This document shows positions 7,366 through 15,466 of a stretch of 42,179 bases of DNA, in pieces. The notes below the pieces were generated by a model. It saw only the letters and a program-made list of their open reading frames with translations. It searched no databases and was not told the origin of the DNA. A program made the position numbers and the translations under genes. Source of the DNA: Candidatus Peregrinibacteria bacterium (GTDB taxonomy: Bacteria > Patescibacteriota > Gracilibacteria > UBA1369 > LOWO2-01-FULL-3); NCBI GenBank assembly GCA_030688025.1, contig JAUYJL010000018.1, forward strand, positions 1 to 42,179. The letters run 5' to 3'. The first letter of the stretch is position 1; each line of letters starts with the position of its first letter.

Positions 7366-7512
7366 TTATTTTCGCACAGGTATATTTGATTTTTTACTCC
7401 GTTAAACAATTTGCTCAAGCTAACGTGTACGCCCGAGCAAATATTGGATGCACGTGTGCATCCAATAAGTTTAACAAGTCATAAAAAATCAAACATACCT
7501 GTGCGAAAATAA
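7366..7512. repeat. T-shaped nested palindromic element B
   Basis: Outer 31-nt arms 7366-7396 and 7482-7512 match with one mismatch; GTTAAAC (7401-7407) pairs with GTTTAAC (7469-7475). Hairpin 1: ATTTGCTC (7409-7416) with GAGCAAAT (7435-7442), an inner GC/GC step, and the loop TAACGTGTAC. Hairpin 2: 26 nt at 7442-7467 with 12-bp arms, beginning TATTG and ending CAATA. Compared with element A at 5657, the stems differ in sequence, but the joints CAAATATTG and CAATAA and the 10-nt loop are kept. It lies between two convergent genes. Confidence 0.93.
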
Positions 7513-7540
7513 ACTTTATTCTATCAACCTATGTCGTCTA

Positions 7541-7924
7541 TTAGTTTAAGCTTTCCGGAGAGGAATTAGTGCTACCTTCCGTCGTGATGCTTTTTATTGT
7601 CTCGATTATGTCTCCCAGATTGATGTATTTGATGATATCAAGTCCCATCGCTTTACCGACTGTTCCGACAATTACTGTCGAAAGGATTGTGATGATAAGG
7701 CCGATAATAGCGTATCGAATTGTGGAAACGGCTGATTTGATTTTGTCTTCGGCTCCTCCTGAAAGGATGAAAGATATTCCTCCCATAAATATAAAAACCA
7801 CGGATAAGAATCCCGCAACAATGATTGCGTAAGCAAGGCCTCTGTTTATTATTTCGAGTACTTGATAATTTTGTGCCGCTTCAATAATACTTTGAGACTC
7901 AGCGTATGCGGTTGGGAAAAACAT
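7541..7924 (-). CDS. Small T4SS-type pilin / two-helix membrane protein
   Basis: The 127-residue product begins with a short hydrophobic leader (MFFPTAYAES), followed by an amphipathic stretch and two hydrophobic segments: YAIIVAGFLSVVFIFMGGIS at about residues 31-50 and YAIIGLIITILSTVIVGTVG at about 71-90. The short loop SGGAEDKIKSA lies between them. This layout matches the small pilin family linked with type IV secretion (VirB2/TrbC-like) that is common in CPR genomes. No other secretion genes are adjacent. The C-terminal 30 residues are polar. It could serve as a pilus subunit or simply as a membrane protein. Confidence 0.75.
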   Translation of the reverse strand: MFFPTAYAESQSIIEAAQNYQVLEIINRGLAYAIIVAGFLSVVFIFMGGISFILSGGAEDKIKSAVSTIRYAIIGLIITILSTVIVGTVGKAMGLDIIKYINLGDIIETIKSITTEGSTNSSPESLN

Positions 7925-7968
7925 AGTGAAAGAGTTTAATTTCTATTCCTTACAAAAAGAATATACTC

Positions 7969-8241
7969 TTAAGCTTCGATTGGTTCAACTATTTTTAAAT
8001 TTACGCGTGCATTATTTTGAGAACCGATGATTCTTAGTAGTGTTCGTAGCGCTTTTGCCGTTTGTCCGCTTTTACCAATAATCTTCCCCATGTCGTCTTT
8101 TCCCACTTCAAGAGTAATCAAAACTCCCATTTCGTCTACTTTTCTTTCGATTTTTATTTCGTCAGGGTTTCCGACGATTTGTGAAACTACAAATCTAACA
8201 AATTCTACATCTTTATTGCTGTCTATTGTTGGATCGGTCAT
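7969..8241 (-). CDS. khpA: KH-domain RNA-binding protein KhpA
   Basis: The 90-residue protein matches the KhpA/YlqC (UPF0109) family: a single KH domain with the RNA-binding loop GKIIGKSGQTAKALRTLLRI. KhpA often pairs with KhpB and affects cell division and small-RNA function. It lies 55 bp downstream of rpsP on the same strand, an arrangement conserved in many bacteria. No khpB is visible in the window. Confidence 0.92.
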   Translation of the reverse strand: MTDPTIDSNKDVEFVRFVVSQIVGNPDEIKIERKVDEMGVLITLEVGKDDMGKIIGKSGQTAKALRTLLRIIGSQNNARVNLKIVEPIEA

Positions 8242-8296
8242 TGCAGTAAAAGTTATAAAATATGAATTAAGGTATGTTTAAACTTGAATTTTATTT

Positions 8297-8725
8297 TTAT
8301 GCTGCTGCTGGAGCTTCCGGCTCTGGGGTTACTTCTGGAGCTGCTGCTGGAACTTCTGGAGTTGGCTCTGGAGTTACTTCTGCTTTTACTTCCGGTTTTG
8401 GTGCTGGAGCGACTGCTGCCGGCGCGACCTTTTCTTCTTTCTTTTTCTTCCTCTTCTTGTTTCTTGGTTCAATGTATTTATCCATTCCTTCAAAACCTTC
8501 TTTTTTTAGAAGAACTGCGACCGTGTCTGAAGGCTTAGCTCCGACTGAAATCCAATGTTTCACGCGTTCACCGTCAACTTTCAAGACCTTTGGGTTGTCC
8601 GCAGGTTTGTAATATCCAAGAGCTTCGATAAACTTACCTTTTACGGCAGATGCGTGCTCCTGAAGGACGACTCTAAAGCTTGGTTGTGCGTGTTTTCCGA
8701 CTCTGGTTAATCTGATTTTTAACAA
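8297..8725 (-). CDS. rpsP: 30S ribosomal protein S16 with Ala/Pro/Glu-rich tail
   Basis: The first 80 residues (MLKIRLTRVGKHAQPSFRVV onward, with GYYKPADNP and WISVGAKPSDTVAVLLKKEG) are a complete S16, which binds the 5' domain of 16S rRNA. The start codon is TTG at 8725. After a Lys-rich segment the protein continues with about 45 residues of Ala, Pro, Glu and Val, making 142 residues against about 80-90 for most S16 proteins. The tail is probably disordered. khpA follows. The promoter is seen at 8770-8797. Confidence 0.97.
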   Translation of the reverse strand: MLKIRLTRVGKHAQPSFRVVLQEHASAVKGKFIEALGYYKPADNPKVLKVDGERVKHWISVGAKPSDTVAVLLKKEGFEGMDKYIEPRNKKRKKKKEEKVAPAAVAPAPKPEVKAEVTPEPTPEVPAAAPEVTPEPEAPAAA

Positions 8726-8769
8726 GTTTTTAGCGTTAAATTCTGAAAATTGCTTGGATAGCGGGCTTT

Positions 8770-8797
8770 ATTTTAGAGATTGATAGCAGGAAGTCAA
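8770..8797 (-). promoter_or_regulatory. Promoter of rpsP-khpA
   Basis: On the minus strand TTGACT (8797-8792), a 16-bp spacer and TAAAAT (8775-8770), about 45 bp before the rpsP start. Confidence 0.6.
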
Positions 8798-8917
8798 GCT
8801 AAAATTGTAAATAGTGTCGTTGCATTTTCAACAACAGAAAATTTTCAGTTTGGCTTGTAAAAAATTTCCGCCGAGGATTATAATTAGAATCCACATTTGG
8901 ATGATAGTTTTGAATTT

Positions 8918-9313
8918 ATGAAAAAAAGAAAAATACAATCGGGTCGCAGCCTAAGCGAAAAGCTTGATAAACTCGGGAGCAAGATTGATGGAATCATGAA
9001 TGCTATGGCCAAGATGGCTAGCAAGGATGATTTGAAGAGTGCTATGGCCAAGATGGTGACAAGGGATCATTTCGACCGTGCTATTGATATGCTAGTGACC
9101 AAAGTTGAGTTTTATGATTTTAAGGAATATATAGCCGAAAATATGTACACGAAAGCCGATCAAGATACTCTTTTAAAGATTTTGGACCCGATGTCTTTGG
9201 AATTTAAGAATGCTGAGCGAGTCGGGATACTAACCGGCAAACAGCTCTGCGATATGGATGACAAAATCAACAGCCATGACCGAAGGATTAGGGTTTTAGA
9301 GCAAAAGATTTAG
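8918..9313 (+). CDS. Coiled-coil hypothetical protein
   Basis: From ATG 8918 the product is 131 residues, beginning MKKRKIQSGRSLSEKLDKLG. An in-frame TTG at 8897 would add seven residues, but the -10 box TATAAT at 8879-8884 favours the ATG with a leader of about 27 nt. Heptad-like spacing runs through the whole chain, with two copies of a MAKM-xx-xDDLK/DHFD segment (SAMAKMASKDDLK-like) and a final helix DDKINSHDRRIRVLEQKI. No membrane segment or catalytic motif is visible. It is likely a homo-oligomeric coiled coil of unknown role. It is convergent with the cysteine-rich gene, with only 10 bp between stops. Confidence 0.65.
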   Translation: MKKRKIQSGRSLSEKLDKLGSKIDGIMNAMAKMASKDDLKSAMAKMVTRDHFDRAIDMLVTKVEFYDFKEYIAENMYTKADQDTLLKILDPMSLEFKNAERVGILTGKQLCDMDDKINSHDRRIRVLEQKI

Positions 9314-9323
9314 CTTATTTTTT

Positions 9324-11087
9324 TTATTCGGTAACTTCCATGTAACATTTTTCGCAATAGACTACTATGTCAGAATCTTCCTTGAAGGTTGTTTCGATTC
9401 CGATGTTACATTTTTGGCAATTTCGTTTGTATAGGTGGCGTTGGTTTCTTAAATTAAACCGGTTTTTGTGGCGACAATCGTGGCAGTCGTTAGGGATTGG
9501 TAGAAGTTGTTTTTTGTAAAAATTTAATTCTTCTTCTGTGATTTTGTAATTTTTTTTGCAAATTTCGCAGGCAAGAATTTGAGCCGTGATGTCCGGTTTT
9601 ACTTCATCTATATATTCCGGAACGACATAGGTTTGCGGTAAATAATCGCGTTTGGCTGGATCTCTCCAAGTGTATCCTTTTTTTATCGCGTCTTCTTTTG
9701 AGAGTGGATAATAATCTTGCGCGACGGTTTCATTGTAGCTATATGGGGTAAGTTCTTTTGGGAAAAATTCGCCAAATTCACCATTTTCTATCTTAGGCTC
9801 GGTTTCGCTCGAACTGGCAGAGCCAGATTCTCGCTCCACCTGCGCGCTCGCGCCGTGCGCTCGCTCATTCTTTTCCATGTGTGCAATAATTTTTGGCACG
9901 AGTTCGTTGTATTCTTTCTCTGAATATTGTTTATTTAGAATGCAGTAACTTTTGTGTTTTAGGCCTATGCATCCAAATAAATCGTGACTATTACTTAAGC
10001 AGGCTTTTGAATAATTTATATTGTAGCAACTTATTATTTGATCTGAAAAAATCACGTTTTTTGTGCCTGCGCCTATTTCGTGGCAGTAATAACACACTTC
10101 CGCGCCTTCAAGCGACCCGAAAACCGTGATGTCATGACAATTTTTCATAAATCTGCTGTTTGTCACATTTTTGCAATCCCAACAATTATTTATGTCGTAG
10201 CAATCGTGACAATTTTTCGAACTTGAGATGTAATTCCCCGAAACATCTTCGTTTTGATGCCCTTCCATGAATTTTTGCGGGAATTTTTTTGCAAAATTTA
10301 AAAAGCTTGCATGTGCTTGTTTTAGGCTTTTTATCGACATTTTTTTAAATGCTGCGACTTTTTTCTCGTAAGATTCTTTGTCTAATTTTTCATTTAAGAA
10401 AAAATATTCTTTGTTTCTTAAATTCACGCATCCATAACAATTTTTACACCCAATACAGTTTTTCAAAAACCACGAATCAGAGCTATTTTTGCAGTTTTGT
10501 GAAAATTTTAAATTGTAGCAATTTTCGCAATCGATTGATTCGTAACAAAGTTGGCATTTGCTCGCCATCGTCATGTCCATGCAGAATTTCGAATCATATA
10601 TATAGCTCGAATAAAGACAATTTTCATTGTGATCCGCTTCGAAAATCAAATAACAATTCCTGCACCATCCTGCTTGATTTACGTAGTCACTGTTTTCGTT
10701 TGAAAGTGCAGAGCGTGCAATCTGTGGAACGATATTTGTAAGTTCTTTAAATTGCTCAAAAAATGGGCGAGTGAAATCAAAATCACGACCATAGCTCAAT
10801 GCATCCCATTTATCCGAATGCCAATAATCATTTTCGTAGACTGGAAACGGCTTGTCTTCCGAATAAACTGAAATGATTGGTTTGCCTGTGGCTGAGCATT
10901 TTCTCTTATATAGGACTCTTTCGTTTCTCCATGCCTGCCTGTCCTGATGGCGGCAGTCCACGCATAGAGTAGGCGTTGGAATCGAGTATTTTTTTTCGTT
11001 AAAGATTGGAGAAACTCTTCCCAAGAAGTCCAAATCTTCTTGCGTGACTTCAAAACTTGATTGACATTGTGTACATGTTTTTTCCAT
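9324..11087 (-). CDS. Large cysteine-rich double zinc-ribbon protein
   Basis: The 587-residue protein carries CTQC and CVDCRHQDRQAWRNERVLYKR at the N-terminus, and near the C-terminus a second copy with CEICKK, CHDCRHKNRFNLRNQRHLYK, CQKC and CEKC. These look like treble-clef or zinc-ribbon sites with the same CxDCRHxxR-xxRNxRxLYKR motif. Between them lie about 300 residues with dozens of Cys in short spaced pairs (CENCYNLKFSQNC, CIGCKNCYGC, CHDCYDINNCWDC), suggesting a repeated fold where each turn offers a metal or disulfide site. There is no signal peptide. I know similar proteins as conserved hypotheticals in CPR genomes, but no function. It ends the minus-strand envelope cluster, 43 bp after the transglycosylase gene. 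Confidence 0.85.
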   Translation of the reverse strand: MEKTCTQCQSSFEVTQEDLDFLGRVSPIFNEKKYSIPTPTLCVDCRHQDRQAWRNERVLYKRKCSATGKPIISVYSEDKPFPVYENDYWHSDKWDALSYGRDFDFTRPFFEQFKELTNIVPQIARSALSNENSDYVNQAGWCRNCYLIFEADHNENCLYSSYIYDSKFCMDMTMASKCQLCYESIDCENCYNLKFSQNCKNSSDSWFLKNCIGCKNCYGCVNLRNKEYFFLNEKLDKESYEKKVAAFKKMSIKSLKQAHASFLNFAKKFPQKFMEGHQNEDVSGNYISSSKNCHDCYDINNCWDCKNVTNSRFMKNCHDITVFGSLEGAEVCYYCHEIGAGTKNVIFSDQIISCYNINYSKACLSNSHDLFGCIGLKHKSYCILNKQYSEKEYNELVPKIIAHMEKNERAHGASAQVERESGSASSSETEPKIENGEFGEFFPKELTPYSYNETVAQDYYPLSKEDAIKKGYTWRDPAKRDYLPQTYVVPEYIDEVKPDITAQILACEICKKNYKITEEELNFYKKQLLPIPNDCHDCRHKNRFNLRNQRHLYKRNCQKCNIGIETTFKEDSDIVVYCEKCYMEVTE

Positions 11088-11130
11088 GTTGCTATTTTAG
11101 CACAAAAAAAAATTATGAAAAAGTCGTTGC

Positions 11131-12036
11131 TCAAACTGAATATTTTTTGGAATTGCGAATGGATTCGACGATTCGCGTGTAGTGAAGGGCTTGGACTATT
11201 CTTATCGCCGAGTAAGACTTTCCGTCTATCAATATGTGTTTGCCTTTTATTTTTCCGGTTATTTCGAAATCGGAATGATAATAGACTCGATAGCCATTGC
11301 TGTACTCTTTGTCTGTCTTTGCTTTAAATAAACTTGGTAGTTGCGAAATTAACTCCGATGCCAAATATTTTTCTATTTCCCTGTATGATTTCTGCCCTTT
11401 AAGTGCACGATAAATACTCCTATAAATTGTTGGCCCAGCGTTATACATAAGCGCGGCCATAAGCTCTTTTTGGTCGCATTCCACTTTCCATCTTTTGGAG
11501 TAAAAATCACGACAGTAATGAAAATATAAAATTCCCGCGATGGCGTTTTTTATCGGATCTTTTAGGGCTTGCGGAGATAGGTTAATGTCAAATGCCTCTT
11601 TTATTCCTGCCGTAGCGAATGGAGTTATCTGGAAATATCCTACTGCTCCAGCACTTGATTTTGCTGAAGCACTTGCGCGACTTTCTTTGATTGCGAATGA
11701 AAGATAATACGATGCTGACTTTAAATTAATTCCGTGTTTTTTTAGTGCGGTTTTATAAGGATCTTTTTGCTGAAGTGTGTTTTTGGCCTGTTCGATGTAT
11801 TTTTTTGCGATCTTTATTTTTTCTTTTGTGATGTCTGTCGGAAGTTCTTTCTTGGGATCTTTTTTTTCTGCAGGTTTCGTTTTTAATCTTTTTTTGAGTA
11901 ATTTTTTGGACGGGGCGAGCGATTGCCTTGCTCTGGCTTCCGGAGAAATCTTTTGTTTCGGAGCTTGCTTTAGTGGCTTTGGAGCTTGCTTAGGCGCTTT
12001 TCGCGGAGACGGGGCCGGAGTTTTTTCAGTTGTCAT
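11131..12036 (-). CDS. SLT-type lytic transglycosylase
   Basis: The 301-residue protein has a Lys/Pro/Ala-rich N-terminal 80 residues and a C-terminal lysozyme-like domain. The catalytic Glu is in FAIKESRAS, followed by GAVGYFQITP and later AALMYNAGPTIYRSIYRALKG, the order seen in soluble lytic transglycosylases. These cut the MurNAc-GlcNAc bond of peptidoglycan and release 1,6-anhydro products. No signal peptide is visible, so export is unclear. The start overlaps the end of the O-antigen ligase gene by 11 bp, suggesting coupled translation. Remodelling of the wall for surface-polymer export is a reasonable but unproven role. Confidence 0.88.
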   Translation of the reverse strand: MTTEKTPAPSPRKAPKQAPKPLKQAPKQKISPEARARQSLAPSKKLLKKRLKTKPAEKKDPKKELPTDITKEKIKIAKKYIEQAKNTLQQKDPYKTALKKHGINLKSASYYLSFAIKESRASASAKSSAGAVGYFQITPFATAGIKEAFDINLSPQALKDPIKNAIAGILYFHYCRDFYSKRWKVECDQKELMAALMYNAGPTIYRSIYRALKGQKSYREIEKYLASELISQLPSLFKAKTDKEYSNGYRVYYHSDFEITGKIKGKHILIDGKSYSAIRIVQALHYTRIVESIRNSKKYSV

Positions 12037-14020
12037 TTCGTTCTAAATTTATTTTATATAGAGTGTCTTTTGTCCGTTTCACCATGTCTTTATAGTAGTT
12101 GTATTTTACAGAGTCTCCAAGTTTATTTGCAACTTCGGCTGCGCCTTCCATTGCGGTCAGGAAATGTGGAGCGTTTTTAAAGAATGTGCGGAATTGTTTT
12201 TTTGCCTCTGGGGTTGAGGCGTCTGCTGATTGCCATACAGTGGAAAGGTTTAAATATTTTTCGTACATCCCTAAGCTTTCTTTGTGTTTTTGCGCATCTG
12301 CAAGCGCTCTGGAGTATTCCAAAATTATGGCGGGATTGTTTGGGGCTTTCTGTAATACTTTCTCGAAATTTGCAAAAGACAAGTCGTAGTTTTCTTTTAT
12401 CGCGTCTATTTCCGCTTTGACGAGAAGCGTGTCGATTTGATTTTCTCCTATGTTTTTTACGGCTTGCTGTAGGAAAAATTCGGCCGTGTCTGTAAAATAT
12501 TTTTTATCATTTCCGTTTGTTAATTTTGCAGAAATGACTGCATATTTTGCGGATTTTATTGAATAGTATGTTTGGTTTGGATTTTGCAAAACCGCTTTTT
12601 TGAAATAATCCAAAGTTGTTTTTTTGTCGGCGGTGAATGAATTTGAGTAACCCTTGTCAAAATAGTAATCGGCGATGAGAGGCTTGATTGTGAGCTTGTA
12701 GATGCCGAAAATCGCAATGGCCACAAGAAGAATTGCGATGATTATTTTTGTGGAAAATTTTAGTGAGATTTTTTTTGTGATTGTTTTTTTTGGAGTTGCC
12801 GCAAAAATTATTCCCATTAAAATAAATTGTTGGAGTCGAATTTCCGTGTTTGAAAAACTAAACATGTTATTTGCGAAAAGCATTATAAGTGAAATTGCAG
12901 AGGCGAAAGAAACGGCTTTCACAAATGGATTTTTTATTTTGTTTTTTATCCCGAGATAGATTGAGTAAAAAAGAATTAATAAATATGCAATAAGCCCGAG
13001 GATGCCAATTGCCGCGGCCGTTCCGAGAATTTCGTTGTGAGCACGGTCGGTTGTATCTGTAAAACGTTCGAGCGTAAGTAATTCTTTTGGTGAAACTTTT
13101 GAGAATGCTTCTCTAAAATTCCCCAGCCCGTAGCCAAAAATCGGGCGTTCTTTTATTATTCCGAGTGTTGCCGGCCAAATATATAAACGGGATTTTAGTG
13201 ACCGCAGAGAGTCCTGTGAAAAAGTAAGACGATTTAAAAATTCGTGATTTTTTATAAAATTTGTTTCGGAAAATAGATTTATTGTGGCAAAAGTTATGAT
13301 AAGAATTAGCGGAAGAATTAGCAGTTTTTTATTTTTTATAATTGCGTAAAAAATAAATCCTACGAAAAGTGCGACCAGTGCGGAGCGCGTAGCGGTGAGG
13401 AAAATTGCCGTTAATGATGTTGCAATTGCGATAATCCAAAAAGTTTTTGTTAGTTTTTTTTCTGCATATTTTTGGAAAACAAAAAATAGTGGAATTGTTG
13501 TGATCAAATATGCCGCGAGGAAATTTGGATTGCCGATTGTGCCTACTATTGCGCGTCCATCAAGGATGGAAGTGGAATAATTTGCGAGAAGTTCCGGAAT
13601 AAAATATTGTAAAATTCCGAGTGCGGCTACGAGGAATGAGGCGAAACAAATCCATTCAATAAATGAAAATATTTTTTTAGCAGAGATTATTAATAAAAAA
13701 ATCGTGAGGCAACTTACGAATGTTATCAATCCTTGCTGTCTTTCGTAAGAGCCAAAAATGGCTGTGTGTGGCTGAATCGCGAATACTGTACTAATTCCCA
13801 GAGCGAGCAAATATAGGCCTAGGAAAATGTAGAATTTTTTTGAAAGAACCGGCCATGAAATTTTTTTATTTTTTATTGCATATACAAAAAATGCGAGTAC
13901 GCACAAAATCGTAAACGCATAAAGCGCCGCCGTTTTGGGTAGCGCAAATGTGAGATGCACTTGCGGAATCACTATCAGTGGCACCGCAAGCGCAGTAATT
14001 GTGAGGATTTTTTTATCCAC
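12026..14020 (-). CDS. O-antigen ligase / Wzy-like membrane protein with C-terminal TPR region
   Basis: The 664-residue product starts at GTG 14020. The first 430 residues hold about eleven to twelve hydrophobic segments. The conserved Wzy_C-type region GYGLGNFREAFSKVSPKE, followed by RAHNEILGTAAAIGILGL, gives the Arg and His residues typical of O-antigen ligases and polymerases. After the last membrane segment (IIIAILLVAIAIFGIYKLTI) come about 190 residues of helical repeats with TPR spacing (LDYFKKAVLQNPNQ, FANFEKVLQKAPNNPAI). Such proteins join or polymerise glycans on the outer side of the membrane, or glycosylate pilins. It overlaps the SLH gene by 8 bp and the transglycosylase gene by 11 bp. 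Confidence 0.9.
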   Translation of the reverse strand: MDKKILTITALAVPLIVIPQVHLTFALPKTAALYAFTILCVLAFFVYAIKNKKISWPVLSKKFYIFLGLYLLALGISTVFAIQPHTAIFGSYERQQGLITFVSCLTIFLLIISAKKIFSFIEWICFASFLVAALGILQYFIPELLANYSTSILDGRAIVGTIGNPNFLAAYLITTIPLFFVFQKYAEKKLTKTFWIIAIATSLTAIFLTATRSALVALFVGFIFYAIIKNKKLLILPLILIITFATINLFSETNFIKNHEFLNRLTFSQDSLRSLKSRLYIWPATLGIIKERPIFGYGLGNFREAFSKVSPKELLTLERFTDTTDRAHNEILGTAAAIGILGLIAYLLILFYSIYLGIKNKIKNPFVKAVSFASAISLIMLFANNMFSFSNTEIRLQQFILMGIIFAATPKKTITKKISLKFSTKIIIAILLVAIAIFGIYKLTIKPLIADYYFDKGYSNSFTADKKTTLDYFKKAVLQNPNQTYYSIKSAKYAVISAKLTNGNDKKYFTDTAEFFLQQAVKNIGENQIDTLLVKAEIDAIKENYDLSFANFEKVLQKAPNNPAIILEYSRALADAQKHKESLGMYEKYLNLSTVWQSADASTPEAKKQFRTFFKNAPHFLTAMEGAAEVANKLGDSVKYNYYKDMVKRTKDTLYKINLERNDN

Positions 14021-15095
14021 AATATATGCAATCGTTGGAACTTACTTCGGCAGAATACGGCTTTAACTTCAGCAATTCGTCTACTAGAGCTTCTTCGTCT
14101 GCGAGTTCCCATTCCTCACATTTGCTGTCGGCGACTCCACTTTCTGAACACTCATAACCTATGTCTGTTAGTGTCTCTAGCAATTTTTCACTCGGAGCTT
14201 TTTCCAAAGAAAGACTTGAGCCAAGAGTGAAGATTGCTTCGTCGTTATCGTTTAATGAAACCCCAAATATACCGTTCATACGCGTTTTATCTCTACAATC
14301 TCCAGCCGTGAGAAGTTGTCCCAAATACCCTCCAAAGTTTTCATATTCGGGAGCTTTTGGGTATTCCGCGCTCCCTATGTCGGTGATAATAGGCTTTTGT
14401 GTGCAATATGACTTATCGCCAAGGCCTCCCTGCGTCTGCAATGTTTCGTATGTCACTTTGTAATTTGCTTTATTTCCGAGTGATAATGCAAGGTAGTCTT
14501 GCAACTCATCTGTTTCATATTTTTTCATTCTTGTTGCCATGTCCGCCATTTCACCACGAGTCACTTTTTCGTCGAATCCGGTGAAACTTATTGGAATAAT
14601 ATTTAAATCAGCGGCTTCTTCCACGACGCTTTTGTACCATGGAGTGCTTTCTCCGTATTCATAAAAAAATGTTTTTAATGTGATTTTAAGCGCTTCAACC
14701 AATGTGACTTCTTGGTCGGGTCGGAACGTTCCGTCTGAGTAACCTTGGATTATTTCATTTGCTTTGGCGTAACAAATATATTCCGTATACCACTGATTTG
14801 CCTCTACGTCCGTGAAACATTTTTGTTTGCCGTACTTTGGATCGATGCCTTCTTCCAAATTTGATTTTTGTACAATTTTCAAAAATTCCGCACGATTTAA
14901 TGTTTTATATGGTCGGTATGTTCCGTCAGAATAGCCATTTAGGACTCCTGCTTCTTTTAGAAAATCCACTGCGTGATAATACGTGTCTCCGTAGGTTACG
15001 TCTGAAAATGCCGGAGGGAATGTCTCTCCGATTGTCGTGTTCGCCAAAAATGCGAACGAAATTATTGCTGTGATAATGGATAAAATTTTCTTCAT
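14013..15095 (-). CDS. S-layer homology (SLH) domain surface protein
   Basis: The 360-residue protein has a signal peptide (MKKILSIITAIISFAFLANT) and three SLH-type repeats. The first two are clear: FSDVTYGDTYYHAVDFLKEA with GVLNGYSDGTYRPYKTLNRA, then CFTDVEANQWYTEYICYAKA with GYSDGTFRPDQEVTLVEALK. The third is weaker and ends near TRGEMADMATRM. SLH domains bind pyruvylated wall polymers. The C-terminal 170 residues are Cys-containing, end in NDCIYCG, and are unrecognised. It shares an overlapping junction with the O-antigen ligase gene, so its cell-wall ligand and that enzyme may be functionally linked. The role of the C-terminal domain is unknown. Confidence 0.9.
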   Translation of the reverse strand: MKKILSIITAIISFAFLANTTIGETFPPAFSDVTYGDTYYHAVDFLKEAGVLNGYSDGTYRPYKTLNRAEFLKIVQKSNLEEGIDPKYGKQKCFTDVEANQWYTEYICYAKANEIIQGYSDGTFRPDQEVTLVEALKITLKTFFYEYGESTPWYKSVVEEAADLNIIPISFTGFDEKVTRGEMADMATRMKKYETDELQDYLALSLGNKANYKVTYETLQTQGGLGDKSYCTQKPIITDIGSAEYPKAPEYENFGGYLGQLLTAGDCRDKTRMNGIFGVSLNDNDEAIFTLGSSLSLEKAPSEKLLETLTDIGYECSESGVADSKCEEWELADEEALVDELLKLKPYSAEVSSNDCIYCG

Positions 15096-15156
15096 AGTTT
15101 TAAAGGAGGTTATGAATTTTTTCTTTTATTGATTGTAACAGAAATTTTTATTTTTT

Positions 15157-15462
15157 TCATCTTTTTAGTTCCGCGCGAATGTTTGCAATAATTTTTTTGC
15201 CGGCTTTTGTATTCATTTCCTCGATGATTTGCTCTTTGCGCATAATTACTTCTTGGCTCCATGCAGGGGACTGCGTGTTTATGACCAACACATTGTTTTT
15301 ATAATAGCCCGCTTCGATGTATTTTTCCGGTTCAGGTTTCGTTGCGAAAATTTCAGGGATGAGTTTTTTGAAAATATGGCAAACTTCTGCGGCCTCAATT
15401 TCTTTTTTTATGCCGTATCTTGTTGCGGCTCCCGGAAGGAATTTTTGAAAGTTTTCGAACAT
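15157..15462 (-). CDS. DciA-like (DUF721) protein
   Basis: The 101-residue protein fits the DUF721/DciA family. It has the KH-like core with the signature W near AWSQEVIMRKEQIIEEMN, followed by AGKKIIANIRAEL. DciA is the ancestral loader of the replicative helicase DnaB. It is only 4 bp downstream of the glycosyltransferase gene, so they are cotranscribed. Assignment rests on the conserved SPAWSQE pattern and length. Confidence 0.72.
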   Translation of the reverse strand: MFENFQKFLPGAATRYGIKKEIEAAEVCHIFKKLIPEIFATKPEPEKYIEAGYYKNNVLVINTQSPAWSQEVIMRKEQIIEEMNTKAGKKIIANIRAELKR

Positions 15463-15466
15463 GATT

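Noticed and set aside
7401-7475. Integron attC site in element B
   Set aside because: GTTAAAC and GTTTAAC fit the GTTRRRY and RYYYAAC boxes, but in the reverse order, and element A lacks them.
15101-15112. AAAGGAGG followed by ATG on the plus strand as a small gene start
   Set aside because: The frame is only six codons (to a TGA), and spacing to the ATG is too short. On the minus strand it lies in the leader of the SLH gene.
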